DNA from: Clavelina lepadiformis
Lineage: Eukaryota > Chordata > Ascidiacea > Aplousobranchia > Clavelinidae
NCBI RefSeq assembly: GCF_947623445.1
Contig: NC_135247.1
Location: forward strand, 18,788,501 to 18,852,500
DNA length: 64,000 nucleotides
Reading direction: 5' to 3'
The position numbers and the translations under genes were made by a program. A model generated the notes under the pieces. The model worked only from the letters and a program-made list of their open reading frames with translations, had not been told where the DNA came from and made no database searches. Every line of letters begins with the position of its first letter. Position 1 is the stretch's first letter. Positions 23,501-35,000 of this stretch are shown here, piece by piece.

Positions 23501-23766
23501 AAATGTCTTATTTGCCACAACGAATATAGCTACGACCTTGTTATATAGAGGGCGGATTCAACGATAATTTACAAACAATAAGTTATGAGGGAATTTTATA
23601 TTCGCTTTGTGATTGAAGTTGTTTGCCACGAACTGTTAAGTAAGACTTGCTTGTTATCCCCTGTTGAAACTTTTTTTTGAAACACGGAGATTCAACGAAA
23701 AGTTACGAACATAATATAACGCAATAAACTTTAAGGAAAGATAAAATCACCTGCAAACACTGATGC
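20585..23766. other. Intergenic region, mostly empty
   Basis: About 3.2 kb without supported genes apart from the inverted gene C remnant at 21616-21905. Two direct copies of ACATGACGTATTA lie near 22665-22705. Confidence 0.5.
21616..21905 (-). pseudogene. Inverted remnant of the 5' end of a gene C-like gene
   Basis: On the minus strand, 21761 down to 21616 matches the first WAP-like exon of gene C (GRPCRKPC, CDHECGMSCINM), but the first Cys codon has become TGA. Upstream on the same strand, about 21905 to 21851 resembles the signal-peptide exon (AIVMLSTISQ followed by an intact GTAAAT donor) with no usable ATG. No later exons follow, so it is a dead inverted partial copy. Confidence 0.8.
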
Positions 23767-23774
23767 TATAAAAG
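23767..23774 (+). promoter_or_regulatory. TATA box of the discoidin gene
   Basis: TATAAAAG lies 182 bp upstream of the discoidin start codon, a fitting distance for a promoter with a 5' leader of about 150 bp. Confidence 0.5.
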
Positions 23775-23955
23775 AGGTTGTTCACTTGCTAGAAGACATT
23801 TAAGCTGAACTGAAAAACTTTCAAACGTTGTCTAACCGCTTGCACTTAGTCAAAATTAAATTGCGTGCGATAGAAACGTCATCACTTGAACAACTTTTCA
23901 TTAATTTAAGTCTAATTAAGCTAAATCTAATTACTGTAAAAAATATTATACAAAC

Positions 23956-25390
23956 ATGAAAGCATTTCTGTTGCTCTTGTGTGTTTCAACATTCTGGAAT
24001 TTGACTTTCTCAGTCACCGTGGTAAGTCAATTCTTTTTAGACTTAACCAAAACCAGGTTGTATAGCCTAATTTTTAACTGATGCATTCGAATTTGTTTAG
24101 AATTAAAAATATTTGTGGTTGCTATCTAGCTGTACAAGAATGTTTGGACAACAAACACTATTTGTCAGAATAAATTTGTATACCTATAGTACACATAGCA
24201 CAAAAACTTAACAATACTCAAACTGCTCTAAAAAGGTTCATTGAGAAAACATTAGATGCAATTGTTTAGGGAGTCAAAGTGCGTCGCAATGACGACCAAG
24301 AGTTGCAAGAGTTGAAGATGGAAGTTATGCAACTCAGGCTGCAGCAAATGAAAGGTTTTTTTTGTAAATATGTAATAAAATATTTTTTCTCACAAAAAAA
24401 TTACTTTTATTCACATTTTCTTTGAAAAATATGTTGCAATAGAAAGTCTGGAGGTTAAACACTTCATCGTATTAAACAATTCGAATAGTTTTAGCGGTGG
24501 AAAATACATTTTCTTCCAGGAAAATTTTGCACAGTCGGATTGGAGGACGGAAGAGTGAAAAATCATCAAATCGCTGCTGTTTCATATTGGGGAAATGGAT
24601 TCGAGCCGCACCAAGCAAGATTAAATGCGGTAAAGCAAGCATCATCTTATGGTGCTTGGGCTTCTAAATACCGTATGTGGAAATAACGTTGTTGAGTTCC
24701 TTCCTTTAAACTTTTATTTCTTTAAAACTGTTTCATGTTTTTCAGGTCTAGCTTTAACATAATAACAACAACTTTGTTTTTCTTGAGATTTTTTATCAAA
24801 ATTAAAACGCAAAGTTTTGCCTATAATTGGCATTTATTTTCTAAAATGAAAAAATAGAATTATTCATAAGTCTTCGTTACACTATTTCACGTCATGTCAT
24901 CACAACTTATCAAAAAACTTCCAAAATTTACTGATTTGCTAATTAATTATTCTCGTTCATTGAACACGTCATTTATTGCAGTTCATGTCGGACAATGGAT
25001 CAGGGTTGACTTGCAATATCCAACCTACGTCACAGGAGTTGTGACGCAAGGCAGACCTCTTGAAAGTCAACAATGGGTGACGTCATACAAGATAGCGTAT
25101 GGAAATACGACAAGCGCTTTGCAAGTACTCCAACGCTACGGCAAAGATGTTGTAAGAAAACTGTTTTTGATCATAAGCATATTTATTAAGTGTTATTGTT
25201 TTATTCATCCATGACCTACTCCAGACAAATATGTTTGCATTCATAGACTTTTCAAGCGAATAGGGATGCGGAAACCAAAGTGGCAAACTTCTTTCCAACA
25301 CCAGTTGTAGCCAAACACTTCTGGTTGTTGGTTCAAGGCTGGCACAATCACATCAGCATGCGTCTGGAATATCTTACTTGTTTGAATTAA
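23956..25390 (+). CDS. Small secreted discoidin (F5/8 type C) domain protein
   Basis: Five exons: 23956-24021, 24270-24354, 24520-24672, 24982-25151, 25247-25390; about 205 aa and all junctions keep frame. Residues 1-18 form a signal peptide (MKAFLLLLCVSTFW). Residues 22-50 are a short charged heptad-like helix (LQELKMEVMQLRLQQ), a possible oligomerisation segment. The rest is one discoidin domain with family hallmarks: Cys near its start (KFCTVGLEDG), WIRVDLQYPTYVTGVVTQGR, and the closing RDAETKVANFFPTPVVAKHFW, GWHNHISMRLEYLTC. Such domains bind glycans or membrane lipids, and a secreted coiled-coil discoidin suggests a lectin-like oligomer; the ligand is unknown. AATAAA overlaps the stop codon at 25389-25394. 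Its last exon and 3' flank were copied to 8760-9631. Confidence 0.85.
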
Positions 25391-26073
25391 TAAAAAACTT
25401 GGAAGATTACGCGACAGGACGTATATATGATCTTTATAATTTTTCTATAATTACAAAGTTTAACAAATGAAATATTATTAGTGAAGCTATAGAGTTATTT
25501 GAAATCATTGAATATATCTCATACAGTAGTTATAATGTACGCAAATTATTTCTTTCAATCGCATCTTTTGTGGTCAGGTCACTTATGAAACCTCACAAAG
25601 TAAAATTAATCCACCGGGTAAATTAATGAATTTAAACCTGCAGGAAACCTTACAAAATTGTTGTTTGTGGTTTCTTTGGCGTCACCGGGTCATGCGTTAA
25701 GCATTCTCATGCTAATACGACAGTATTATTTATCGGAAAAGGTTGATATATAGAACAACATAGCTAAATGTGTTACTAAACTTGGTAGGGAGAAATTTCT
25801 AAAAGCAAACACCCACTCACAAGCATCGTTATAAAATCTCTTTTATTGACCAAAATTCTCTCATTGTGACGAACCACGAGAAGGATTTTGATAAAATCGC
25901 ATCTTTCCCGAAACAGGTGAGAAATGTCGAAATGAACGACATTGTATGCATGAGTGAACACGTGCCGACGTCATAGGGTTCGTAAAAATTGAAACGTTGA
26001 GTTGCACGGAAAAGAAAAGTCGCGCAGTTAAGTGCTTTAAAGAGAAAGGACGATCGTTAAAATCGCAACTTTG
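25201..26073 (+). repeat. Segmental duplication source: discoidin 3' end and flank
   Basis: It matches 8760-9631. Here the exon is intact and joined to the rest of the discoidin gene, so this is the source copy. Confidence 0.85.
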
Positions 26074-26681
26074 TCGTCCACATCAACATTGCACTTTCGC
26101 ATTCAGATAAACCTACACACCCAGTTTAAGACTTGCAATCACTTAAAGTTCTGCAATCGGCAAAACCATGCGAACGCAAACTTGTCCAACCAGCCACTAA
26201 AATTCAAACACGTACACCGCAATCAAAAACAAACAATATAACAAACAATATGCTGCTTATTAAAGCTCCCTCACAGCAAAGAAATAGTTTGCACGACCAT
26301 TTATTTACATGGCATTGTCCTACGGTATGTGCTCAAGGTAGATACTACCCATAAACGAAGCGAACATAGTGGAAATGATCGGCAATAGTGTTTCCAGAGC
26401 TTTGTGTGATGGGAGATACAGCTTAGTGCTTGGAAGAATTGTCGTTTACAGAAAGGTAACAATACTTCATAGAAGTGATAACACATGACGATGATTGTGA
26501 ATTATATGAAGTAAATGTACATTTAACAACTAAAATATGTCCACCAGGCGTAATCACCGGTCACGTGGTCAAAAAAAATCTGAAAATGAAAAGAAATCAA
26601 AAATCGTAGTCAACATCGGAAGTTGACATAAATGAGTACTCCACAAAGGTCGGGTGTTTAATTGCATTTCTGCGGGAAATT
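26074..26681. other. Intergenic gap
   Basis: Lies between the duplicated flank and the uncoupling-protein stop codon on the minus strand. Nothing recognised apart from an ATTAAA-type polyadenylation motif for the minus-strand gene close to 26656. Confidence 0.4.
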
Positions 26682-28868
26682 TTACAGAAGTTTCTTGAAG
26701 GCGATCTTGTATTGTTCCAATGATACGAACATGACGATGTTCCAGGAGCCGAGACGAAGGTAAGCCGGGACAAAACTGCAAAGACCGAGACTTTTAGAAA
26801 ATATGTTTCATAATCAAAAAGATGAATTAAAAATGAACTATGTAAGGATACTTTTATACCCAGGTAAACGTTAGACGGTGTTCGGAGTTCTTTAATACAA
26901 AAAATTTCATACTGCATTATTTACTACGCATCTGTGTGTAGGACCTACCCTTTGTAAAATGCTCTGAAACCTTCTCGTACCATCAGCTTTCCAGCGCACT
27001 CTAGCGGACCCTTGTACTCGCCTGGCTGCGAATTCATGTATCGGGTTTTGACGACATCTACCGGCGAGGCGACCAAGGTCGTAATAAATCCTGGGGAGAA
27101 TTTTGAAAAATAGATATTGATTTCTATGTAAAAACGGCAACTCAGAAATACTGGCACGGTTTTTAGTTAAAACTGTTATGCTGAGAATCATCTCTTGAAG
27201 AACATCTCAACAACAACAAAGATCATCTCAGCCTAAACTATGAGTCTTTCTCCATCAGTTGTGTTATTATCAACTACTTCCTACTTAAGCAAGGAATAAA
27301 ACCATCCTCATGTATTAGATTCCAAGATGAAGCGGACAGAGTTAAATGCTTTTCAAAAAAGACAGAAAATAGGAACGCAACCAACCCGCAATGAAGGCCG
27401 ACGTGAAATGACAGCCCGGGTTGTCATTGAGCAACTTGTAATCGAGGATTAGTTCCTTCACAACGTCGTAGGTGACCAGTTCAGACACGTTGACCACGCC
27501 GAGTCGTAAAGCGTTGGTGCTGAGGCCCTTCCACGCTTCAGTGATTCCAGCTTGGAAAATCGATCTGAACAGAAGGTATACATTGTTTCGTGTTTGTGCT
27601 TAAATTTGCCTGGTTTACGATCCTTGTGATATAGATGAAACTGTGCCGTGTGTTGTTGTTGTCAGTTTAGTATGCATTGTTTCGATATGATATAAAAGCT
27701 CTATTAAAAGCACGAAGTTGTTGATCCAAAAAAGTAAATTTAAATCGATTTCCTGCACTATTTCACCTGTAGGCGCTCCTACAGTTCTTGTACATTCTTT
27801 CCTCTTTCGGCTTGGTGGTCTGGGCCTGCATTCTTATCTTAACCACTTCAGTTGGTTGGAAAAAGCTCACGGCTATCACAGCGGTAGTGGTGCCTGCCAT
27901 GATACGCTGAGGTATCTGCTTGCCTTCCCCGCTACCTGTGGATAGATGTTTTCTATTAAAGCCACGAAGTTGTTATACTTTATACACAGTTACTATATTC
28001 TGTATGGTAAAACGTACGGAGTGATACAGCAAAACGGTGCAAATAACGACCGTTATAATAATTGTAACGACGTCTTACCTGGAAAAAGATCTTGGTAGAA
28101 TCCCTTGACTGAATCATAGAGTCCAAACCTCACCGCGCAGAAAGCGACTTGTCTCTGCAGACCTGCAGCTAGACCACCGTACAAACTGAGAAACCCGTTA
28201 GCCTGGACACCCCGGAAGATTGTCTTAAACATGCCGGGTTTGGAACGTCCGATCTCCGCCACCGATGCCAAATTTGAGCCGGTGCGTATCTGTGCTCCAA
28301 GTCGTTTAAGCGAAGGTTGAACGAGACGTGGATAATGCTTCGCCGCGGATCCCTTGAGTTTGGGAATCTTTTCCCCCTTCAGAGATAAGGGAAGTCCTTT
28401 ATACACGTTTGACATCTTTATGGCTCCCGCTTGGGTTGTCTTGGGGGCGTTGAATCGGGTTTCCGATGCCGGAATCTTGTTTTTGGTCAATAAAGGTTCG
28501 GCGTTCGCAGAACGCACCGTGCGTTGTATGACGGGGGTCTGCTTGCTGCTAATAATCGCTCCCGACTTCGATGACGACGTATTTTCGCCTTCGCCTCTGA
28601 CCTGAAAAAGTAGAATATGATGTCGCTATTTATTTTGTCACAGAACGCCTTTTCCTACAAACAAAACGATGAAGTGACGTCATTTTTTGAAATCTGTTCA
28701 TAATTTGACAAAGAAAAGCAAGCAGATTAGGGGAATTACCTGCAGCCAAACTTTGGCGGTGTCCAATGGGAAAGTGAAAATATCAGCTGTGCATCCAGCC
28801 AGGCCAGCACTTAGTAGTTTCAATGGAACTGTCAATTCTTTGCCGTCTTTTGTGTCGGAATGAACCAT
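26682..28868 (-). CDS. UCP: Mitochondrial uncoupling protein (UCP-type carrier) with long N-terminal loop insert
   Basis: Six minus-strand exons: 28868-28740, 28601-28079, 27935-27767, 27564-27386, 27090-26949, 26775-26682; 411 aa in a closed frame. The three carrier signatures are FPLDTAK (34-39), QPTEVVK (245-250) and SPVDVVK (343-348). Other UCP hallmarks are [30 protein letters not shown], and the C-terminus [18 protein letters not shown]. UCPs sit in the mitochondrial inner membrane and carry protons or C4 metabolites. Typical length is about 300-310 aa; the excess is roughly 100 basic, Ser/Lys-rich residues (about 44-165) in the first matrix loop, all encoded in exon 2. Another oddity is Trp in KVWLQ where UCPs have Arg. 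ATG at 28868 was chosen because MVHSDTK matches the usual short UCP N-terminus. The paralogue type (UCP1-5) cannot be fixed by eye. Confidence 0.93.
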
Positions 28869-28980
28869 AGCGTTTTTTTTCAACGGTTAAATTGTGCAAA
28901 ATTTGTTCCTTCCTGAGTATACTGATGTCTTAGCAAGTCTTTGTTGTGTAAAGATAACGGTCGTATGGTTATGTTGACAA

Positions 28981-29358
28981 TTAGGAAAAATAAAAGGGCC
29001 ACATGTCCTTGGTAACTTTTTTGTCACTCTGTGATTGCAAACAGTTCGAAGACTTAAAATTGTTAAGAAAATTTTTGATTGAAAAGGATTGTCTATTGTG
29101 ACTTTCTTGATTGACTGAAGATTGATTATGACAATATAAATCCTGATTTTCTTCCGAACTTGGCTTCATTCCAGAAAAGTTTTGGTTAATGTCGGTAGCC
29201 GCCCTGTAAAACAAGAATTATATGACCATGAAAATAAAAATAAGCAAATATTCAAAGCAAATATCAGAAATTTTGAAACAAAATTTACAATAAACTGAGT
29301 TTTTAAATCTTTTCTGGGACCAGTGCCACCTGACGCTGAATCTAACTTACTGCTCCAT
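28981..29358 (-). CDS. Possible small two-exon gene upstream of UCP
   Basis: Minus-strand exons 29358-29351 and 29203-28981 join in frame through GT-AG sites to give about 76 aa starting MEQAATDINQNF and ending at TAA 28983-28981. It is rich in Ser, Asn and Gln and contains SFSIKNFL, which looks like an eh1 repressor motif. Its stop lies 113 bp before the UCP start on the same strand, so it could be a separate cistron, an upstream open frame in the UCP leader, or chance. No known homologue is recognised. Confidence 0.3.
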
Positions 29359-29704
29359 CGCTCATTCACCTTTAACCTTAACTAGTCGTCACATCCGGGC
29401 GGCAATCTTATAGTTTTCACAATGACAAGAAACAAACAAACTCACGTAAGACCCTACACTTGCATTTACATTCATCAAAACTAAAATCAACCAAATCTTG
29501 GAGCAGCAATAAGCTTTTGTGTAAATCTTATGTGACGAAACAATTTGCCATGTTGCGTCACAAAGACACTACAAATTAAAGGTACTATGCCAACCGTTAC
29601 CAACCATAGCACAGTTAAAAAAAATTATTCACTTTTGAGCATAATTGGGCCGGTAGAAAGGGAATTTAGCTCAAAAGTTTTGGAAAACTTTCAGTTCAGA
29701 AAAA
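29359..29704. promoter_or_regulatory. Candidate shared promoter between divergent genes
   Basis: The 346 bp between the minus-strand ATG at 29358 and the plus-strand ATG at 29705 hold no coding sequence. The head-to-head arrangement suggests a bidirectional promoter; no TATA box is obvious. Confidence 0.3.
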
Positions 29705-32037
29705 ATGACGTCATGCGCGTTCCCAAGTTCGGTGACTACGTCGAGGCTTTGGTCATTCGAGCGTGACCAGGACCTTACTTCGGATGAATGTGGATGGCCC
29801 AAGGAATTTACTGGCAACAGGATCGTGAAAAGAAGCCGTACATTAAGCGATGAAGATGCAGGAAAGGTATGACATCAAATATAGAGGAAACTGTTGTAGC
29901 TATCCAGCCCGTTTGGCTCCCAATATTATCCCATATCATGTAATACTGTTTTTCTATTTCCGCGGCATAGAAGTTGCTAGATTTTGACCAACTGGAAAAA
30001 GACATTATTAAACATGTGCTTGCTGATGATGACAACTCTCACAGCGAGGCCGTCGACGTTTTTCCTTCATTCAACTACGCGCCCTTTCCATTCCCGAAGA
30101 ATTTCTTAAAGTAGGTTCAACCTTAACAGTTTTATCGTCATACGTGGTAGAAGTATGACGTAAATAGTGTGATTGCGGTTTTACGCTTCGCCGTTCTACG
30201 TAGTTATTACACAGACGTACATCTGGTTACGATTGCCGCATTGGCCGAATGCGCGCAACTAGTCATTGTAAAGTAGGAATCAAAATGTCAAATAAATGTA
30301 CGTTATGTTTTGCAAGAAGCGGTAGAAAAGATTAGCTGAGTATAATTTCGACATTGCGTTACAAGCTACACACTGCAGGCTGCGTTCTTGGGGACAAAAA
30401 ACATATTTCAGTTATTTTTTTGTGCCGCAGATCCAACCCCATCTTGAAGCTCTATCCGAGAGACCCTGGGACGTTCGTGGGATCTGTTGAGACGAAAACA
30501 GAAAAGTTCTTGCAACCAACGCAAATTCTACCCAAGATTTCTTTACGAACACGTAAGCCCGTCAGAATGCTTTCCATTATAAAATTTGAAAAGCGCATGA
30601 ACGCCATAGAATGCATATTCGTGCCTCCGCCAAGTCAGGAAAGAAACCTTCAGTCGGTGTTGTCAGCAAATGCAACATTATTTCGTCACAAACCGTTCCT
30701 ATTTTATCTTGTTTAAGGCTTGCATTCAGTTTCTGTCAGTAACTTTAACCGTTTGATATAACCCCATAACCTCAACCTAACCCAACAATCACAGAATCTG
30801 ATGCACACCAGTTTCAAAATAAACAAATGAACCTCAACCACCGCGTTTCCAGTCCATCAGCTAGACAAGGTTGCTTATAATTCTCCGTTTCGTCTCTTTG
30901 CGCAGCCTATGAACAAAGTTCGCATAACCCAATAACGCTGTTGGTTGAGTAAGCACAAAACAGAATCGACAGATGAGAAGGTTAATATCACCACAATAAC
31001 CCTCTTCTTTGTGTTCACTTTGTGTGGCTCGTATTGAGCGGCCACATATAATTCTGGTTTAAATTAATTGTCTAAAGTCTAAACCATACGTTTTATAATC
31101 CAACAATACATTGGTTTATTTAGCACAAAGCTTTATCAGTCTTGTATCATGACCGCACCGTCCTGAAATTCTGACCAGAATCGAGTGATAGGTTTTCAGT
31201 AATGCTGCCAACAGACAGACTAACTAACGCGCATAAAAACGTCATCTCCTTGGCGGAGGCACCAATGCAATGGTGTACCAAATAATTGTCCATATATGCT
31301 GTTGTGTTGCAAACTGAATGTGCATGAATATCTTTAAGACTGTTTCCGCCAGTATCTATAAATCTTATCAGCAGAGAAATCACCTTAGCCTTTCAGGGCT
31401 TGAAAACTGATAAGCGATCTATGTCTGAAGGCCTTACATGTTTACAGAAGTTTCAAATCACTCTGCACCCCCAAGCTACTTTACGCCACTTCCCAAAATC
31501 CCGGAAGCGCAGCGCACTCATGATAGACTGACTTCTTCCGTTTCCACGGTTGGTATAGAACAACTTCTCAAGATTACCAGGCAAAAGCACGAAGTGCAAC
31601 GGAGCGCCAACATGCGGATGGTAACACTCACCCCAACGCCATACAGAAGCAATATGTTTGCAAGTATGACTCATCAATCGCCCTACGCAACAATGCCAAT
31701 TATGACGGCGAAAGAGGGTAGACCGGATGAGAAGGTCTCTATACCTCTTGTAGAAACGCTGCCACTCACTCAAGCCACGCCAACACCAGAATGTTTGCCG
31801 ATACGAAAAACGTGGCGTATGGAAGGCCAGGTCACTCCGTTACACCAATCCGACAGACAGCTGGCATCACCCAAAGTAAAAAACAGCGACATCTATCGTT
31901 GGAACGAGATGCAAGCGACCACGGCGGAGAAACCAGCTCTGGTTAAAATTCCCACGATCTACTCAGAAACGACAAAGACATTTGCTCAGATTGTGGCTAA
32001 CACTTTGTGCATGAATGAAGGTCACCCCTGCCACTAG
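29705..32037 (+). CDS. Unrecognised four-exon gene
   Basis: Model: 29705-29866, 29971-30110, 30431-30552, 31448-32037, giving 337 aa. Phases 0, 2 and 1 match across every junction, and the last exon is a 590-base open stretch whose upstream boundary is a good acceptor (TGTTTACAG). AATAAA at 32178-32183 supports the 3' end. The N-terminal part is acidic (KLLDFDQLEKDIIKHVLADDD) with an aromatic-proline stretch (FNYAPFPFPKNFLK); the C-terminal half is rich in Pro, Thr and Ser and looks disordered. No domain, signal peptide or membrane segment is seen and I do not recognise the family. The third donor is a choice: without it, exon 3 stays open to a stop near 30716, a shorter alternative. Confidence 0.5.
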
Positions 32038-35000
32038 GTACATAGCAACCAAGGCCGCTCACTTCATTAAGATCTTGTCTAACTTGCAGTGTTCTCGCCT
32101 TGCACGGCTGAAGAATTCTTAACTAAGTGACTTCTCTGCTAGTTCTTAATCACCGTGTTCGCGTGCGTTAAGTTATAAATAAATTACTGATAAGTTACAT
32201 TGAGTCTTTGCTCTGCACGAAGCCATCGGTGAATCGCTAATTTATGTTCAGCTTTTGCATTGTAAGTTTATTTTAAACCTTCGCGAAACGTTTCCCGAGA
32301 CGGCCTTTAATTAATCTGGAAATTTTCCCAGACAGCGTAGAAAATCGTTGTCTAAAATTTACAGTTAAATTGTTATAACACAAACAAGCGTCGTCGTTGT
32401 TTGTGTCGTAACAACCTTCAAATTCGATGCAAACCCTTTCACCAACAATGGATTATTCTGAGTTCAAATCTGCTCCTATCTGGCAACCGTTATGTCAAGT
32501 TGTTCAAGGCGATTGTGATGAAATAAAGCGGACAAACTATTTAAAAGATATCGGAAACAAAGAAATGTGTCGCAACTTTCGGTAATATGCAAAATATTTT
32601 AAACAAAGCAAATCACAATATTTTTCTTTTCTTTCGACATTTAATTTTCTTCCCAGGGACGACGTCTCCGGTAATTTCCCCTTACTATGAAAGAGATATG
32701 ACGGCATTTCATTGTCTCAGGTTTATTTCAGATTTATTTTTATCCAGCTCGCAATGTACATTTTACCTCCCCGCTTAAAACGAAACAATTCACGAGGGCA
32801 TAAAAACTTAACCCCGTCTATGGCTGTTGTACATTTACATACGTGCGCTTCTAACATAATGCCTAATCTCACGCGATGCTATTATGACCTCGCAAGAGGA
32901 AGTTCTTAAACAATGAGCAAGTTACAAAACATATCCGATTGAACGTCGCTGTGGTATCAAGTTGCGATTAACCCAAGAATGCTTGAATTAATAATCCAAA
33001 CAAAAATAATATAACTTGGGTTGAACTTTGTAGGACCAGATTGTTGCAGTAACAACAGTAAATGCAGATATATTCGGTTTTTATTGTTTCACATTTAACA
33101 CTAGTCCTTGCACAGAGTACATTGCTTTGATTATTGCAACAGTTTAGTGAAGCAAAAGCAAAGCTTAGCATGTCGTAGATGGATTCCATACATCGCGCTT
33201 TCGACGCGAAATTAACCTACAAACCAAACCAACATTCGAGTCAAAAATATAAACAAGCAGCGCGTTGGCAAGAAAAGTAAACACAGAGTTTCATCCTGTT
33301 GTCATTCAGAGACATTCGATGACCCTTAATAACACCAGCAGCGCAAGCAATGACGTGCATGTAATTTACGCAATGGCCGAAAGTTACATAATTGTAAAAC
33401 AAAATGCTGCGACCTATGGACCCAGTTCTCAAAACGCGCAGGCAAATTATCTTGCAAACGAGGTTACAAGTCAAACTTATTTTTAGTGGTGCAGACTGGG
33501 TTGACTTATCTGACTAAAGCGGCCCTGAACTTGTGCTACCGAATTTGGTTGAATACGAAACAACTCACTGACAACTATCATATGCTCATGGCTCCCATCT
33601 TTACACTGCAGTATGCCACAGATATAAAGCAATGTTGTCGCTAAGCCAACGTCAACAAACGTCGTTTCTTTCTTCAGTGACGCAACGAAGTTAAACGGGG
33701 TCACGAAGCAAATCGAGTTCATTATTTCAACCGCTTCGCTGCACGCGTTCTCACTGTTTGTTACATCGCCATCGGATAAAAGTTAACTCAATCTTCCACT
33801 GTATACAGAAGGTATGTGGCTAGCGTAACAACCTAACTTACCAGCGTTGCTAAGACTATAACGCAGGTCTGCTTTCTATAGCTTCCCATCGCTACGTAGG
33901 CATTAATCATGCAAACACAGCGCTGCATGAGAGTACAACGCAACCAAAGACGTCTACGTTGTTATTTATATCGGTAACTCTGAGTTTTTGTCTCTTTTTA
34001 AAAAATCGCGGACTCACACCACACCTCCTTCACACGCCCCTTAATAACGCCTCTGTGACGTAAAATATGTTTCAAATGTAGCCAATTGCAACGAAATTGG
34101 GAAGTGACGTGGTTGTCTTACTTATATGAATATTTTTTGCTCGTTACAGTAATAACATTACTCAGAACAAGATATTTTCGATCGCCTCGATACTGATTTA
34201 ATTGAAGGAAACGGTCGATGCGCAAGGACTGATGGCAAGCGTAATGTCGTTTTCGTCGATGGTTGAAGTGATTTGAAGCAGACATGGATGTCAACATTTC
34301 ACATGGGCTACTCGTGTTGTCCACTTACCATGTTGACCGTTGGGACAAAAAAGGAACTGACCTTGTTACAGCATAGTATAACAAGAAATAGTGAATAACG
34401 CCAAAGGAAAATAACCAGACAAGATATGGAAAACACTTGTAGCACACAAAAAAATTTAAGCATTCGCAGTAAGTTGGCTAAATTACCGCACTTCTGCGAT
34501 GTCGTTAGCACGGAAAACAAGACATACAGGAACTCATACGATTGGTTGTTGAATGGACGCCCCTTCTATGTCGTGCAATGGTTAATCGTGAACTTTTATG
34601 GGAGACAAAAAGAACTTTGCCCATTCATCAAACACCATGAAACCGGTTTTTTTGTCGTAACATCCCACAAAATTGCCAAACAAAAACGCTATTGGTTGTT
34701 TTCAGACATGCGAGAACCGACACCTACAAAATGGACCAATCGCAGTCCAGCATTTTGATAGGAAACGTCTGATTTCGCAACACGGGGCCATACAATAGTT
34801 ATCGGCGTAGATGACAGAGCCATTAAAACCCGCTATCAATACGCCTCGGGTCAACGTCTCCCAGAATTTACCGATCACTATGTTTAACGAACCGAGGGCT
34901 GAGTTACGTAAACAGGAGAAACGGTAAACAAACAGTATATTGATCAAGGTTTCCTATTTTCAGACATAGGCGCCTAGTTGCGGCCACTAAGAGAAAACGC

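Noticed and set aside
33483-33722. 79-codon minus-strand open frame
   Set aside because: Composition looks protein-like, but a stop lies just upstream and no exon could be joined; not enough to call a gene.
34426-34758. 110-codon open frame on the plus strand, with overlapping minus-strand frames
   Set aside because: No recognised domain or consistent splice chain on either strand; left as unexplained.
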